DNA of 5,603 nucleotides from Anaerolineaceae bacterium (GTDB lineage: Bacteria > Chloroflexota > Anaerolineae > Anaerolineales > Anaerolineaceae): contig WOZA01000127.1 of NCBI GenBank assembly GCA_011620505.1, positions 1 through 5,603 on the forward strand, read 5' to 3'. This document shows positions 5,465-5,603 of this stretch, piece by piece (the first letter of the stretch is position 1; every line of letters begins with the position of its first letter). The position numbers and the translations under genes are program-made. The notes under the pieces are model-generated. The model had not been told where the DNA came from. It saw nothing but the letters and a program-made list of their open reading frames with translations, and did not search any database.

Positions 5465-5603
5465 ATGGGTATACTAACTTAGCAGCCCTCCAGCGCCAAA
5501 AAAGCAGCCCAAAAACCCAACCCGGTTTGAATTCTTTACCCTCTTCCACTTTTGCCTGGGTTTATGAATTACTGACCGAAAACAGGTTTCCAGGTAAAAA
5601 AAA
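5465..5603 (+). CDS. Start of an unrecognised gene, apparent frameshift, cut by the right edge
   Basis: A perfect AGGAGG lies seven bases before ATG 5465, but the direct frame gives only MGILT and a stop. The neighbouring frame is open from 5446 to the window end and reads protein-like: after a possible GTG at 5458 comes YTNLAALQRQKSSPKTQPG, then NSLPSSTFAWVYELLTENRF and PGKK at the edge. One extra G in the GGG run right after the ATG would join the start to this frame as M-G-Y-T-N-L-A. A one-base deletion in the genome or an assembly error in the G run are equal possibilities. The product is unknown, and only about 46 residues are visible, so no function is offered. Confidence 0.4.

Noticed and set aside
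1..5603. The window as a complete circular replicon
   Set aside because: The two ends show no overlap, and frames are open at both edges, so circularity cannot be supported from this sequence.

Overview
The window is a partition and probable maintenance module of a bacterial replicon or integrated element. It is built around a complete parA-parB operon that reads rightward. Opposite it, reading leftward, is a two-gene unit: an AAA+ ATPase of the ExeA/TnsC type, then a long unrecognised protein whose reading frame runs off the left edge. The host cannot be named from the sequence. The overall character, moderately GC-rich genes separated by AT-rich spacers, would fit a free-living bacterium; a member of the Chloroflexota is a guess only.

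Layout. Positions 1-1623 (minus) hold a 541-codon frame with no stop before the edge; its last ~60 codons lie over an array of five 33-bp repeats. Positions 1666-2487 (minus) encode the ATPase. Positions 2488-2674 are an AT-rich divergent promoter region with nested inverted repeats. ParA is at 2675-3505 (plus) and ParB at 3568-4707 (plus). From 4708 to about 5460 no convincing intact gene is visible, but this stretch carries a palindrome, an exact copy of the left-edge repeat core and a possible decayed minus-strand frame. From 5465 (plus) a further protein seems to begin, with a strong ribosome binding site but an apparent one-base frameshift, and it runs off the right edge.

The clearest non-coding signal is a perfect 16-bp palindrome, TGTGCCCATGGGCACA, present three times: inside the left-hand gene, directly after the parA stop codon, and about 460 bp downstream of parB. 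Its length and symmetry match the classical parS design, so I read it as the centromere bound by this ParB, giving a ParABS system with the site sequence visible.

The second signal is the 33-bp repeat array at the left edge. It is either an iteron-type origin next to an AT-rich stretch, or the multi-site end of a Tn7/Tn5053-like transposon that has cut into the left-hand gene. The window alone does not decide between these. If the origin reading is right, the left-hand protein (predicted DNA-binding, with an AT-hook-like motif) would be the initiator candidate, the ATPase its helper, and ParABS the segregation machinery of one replicon.
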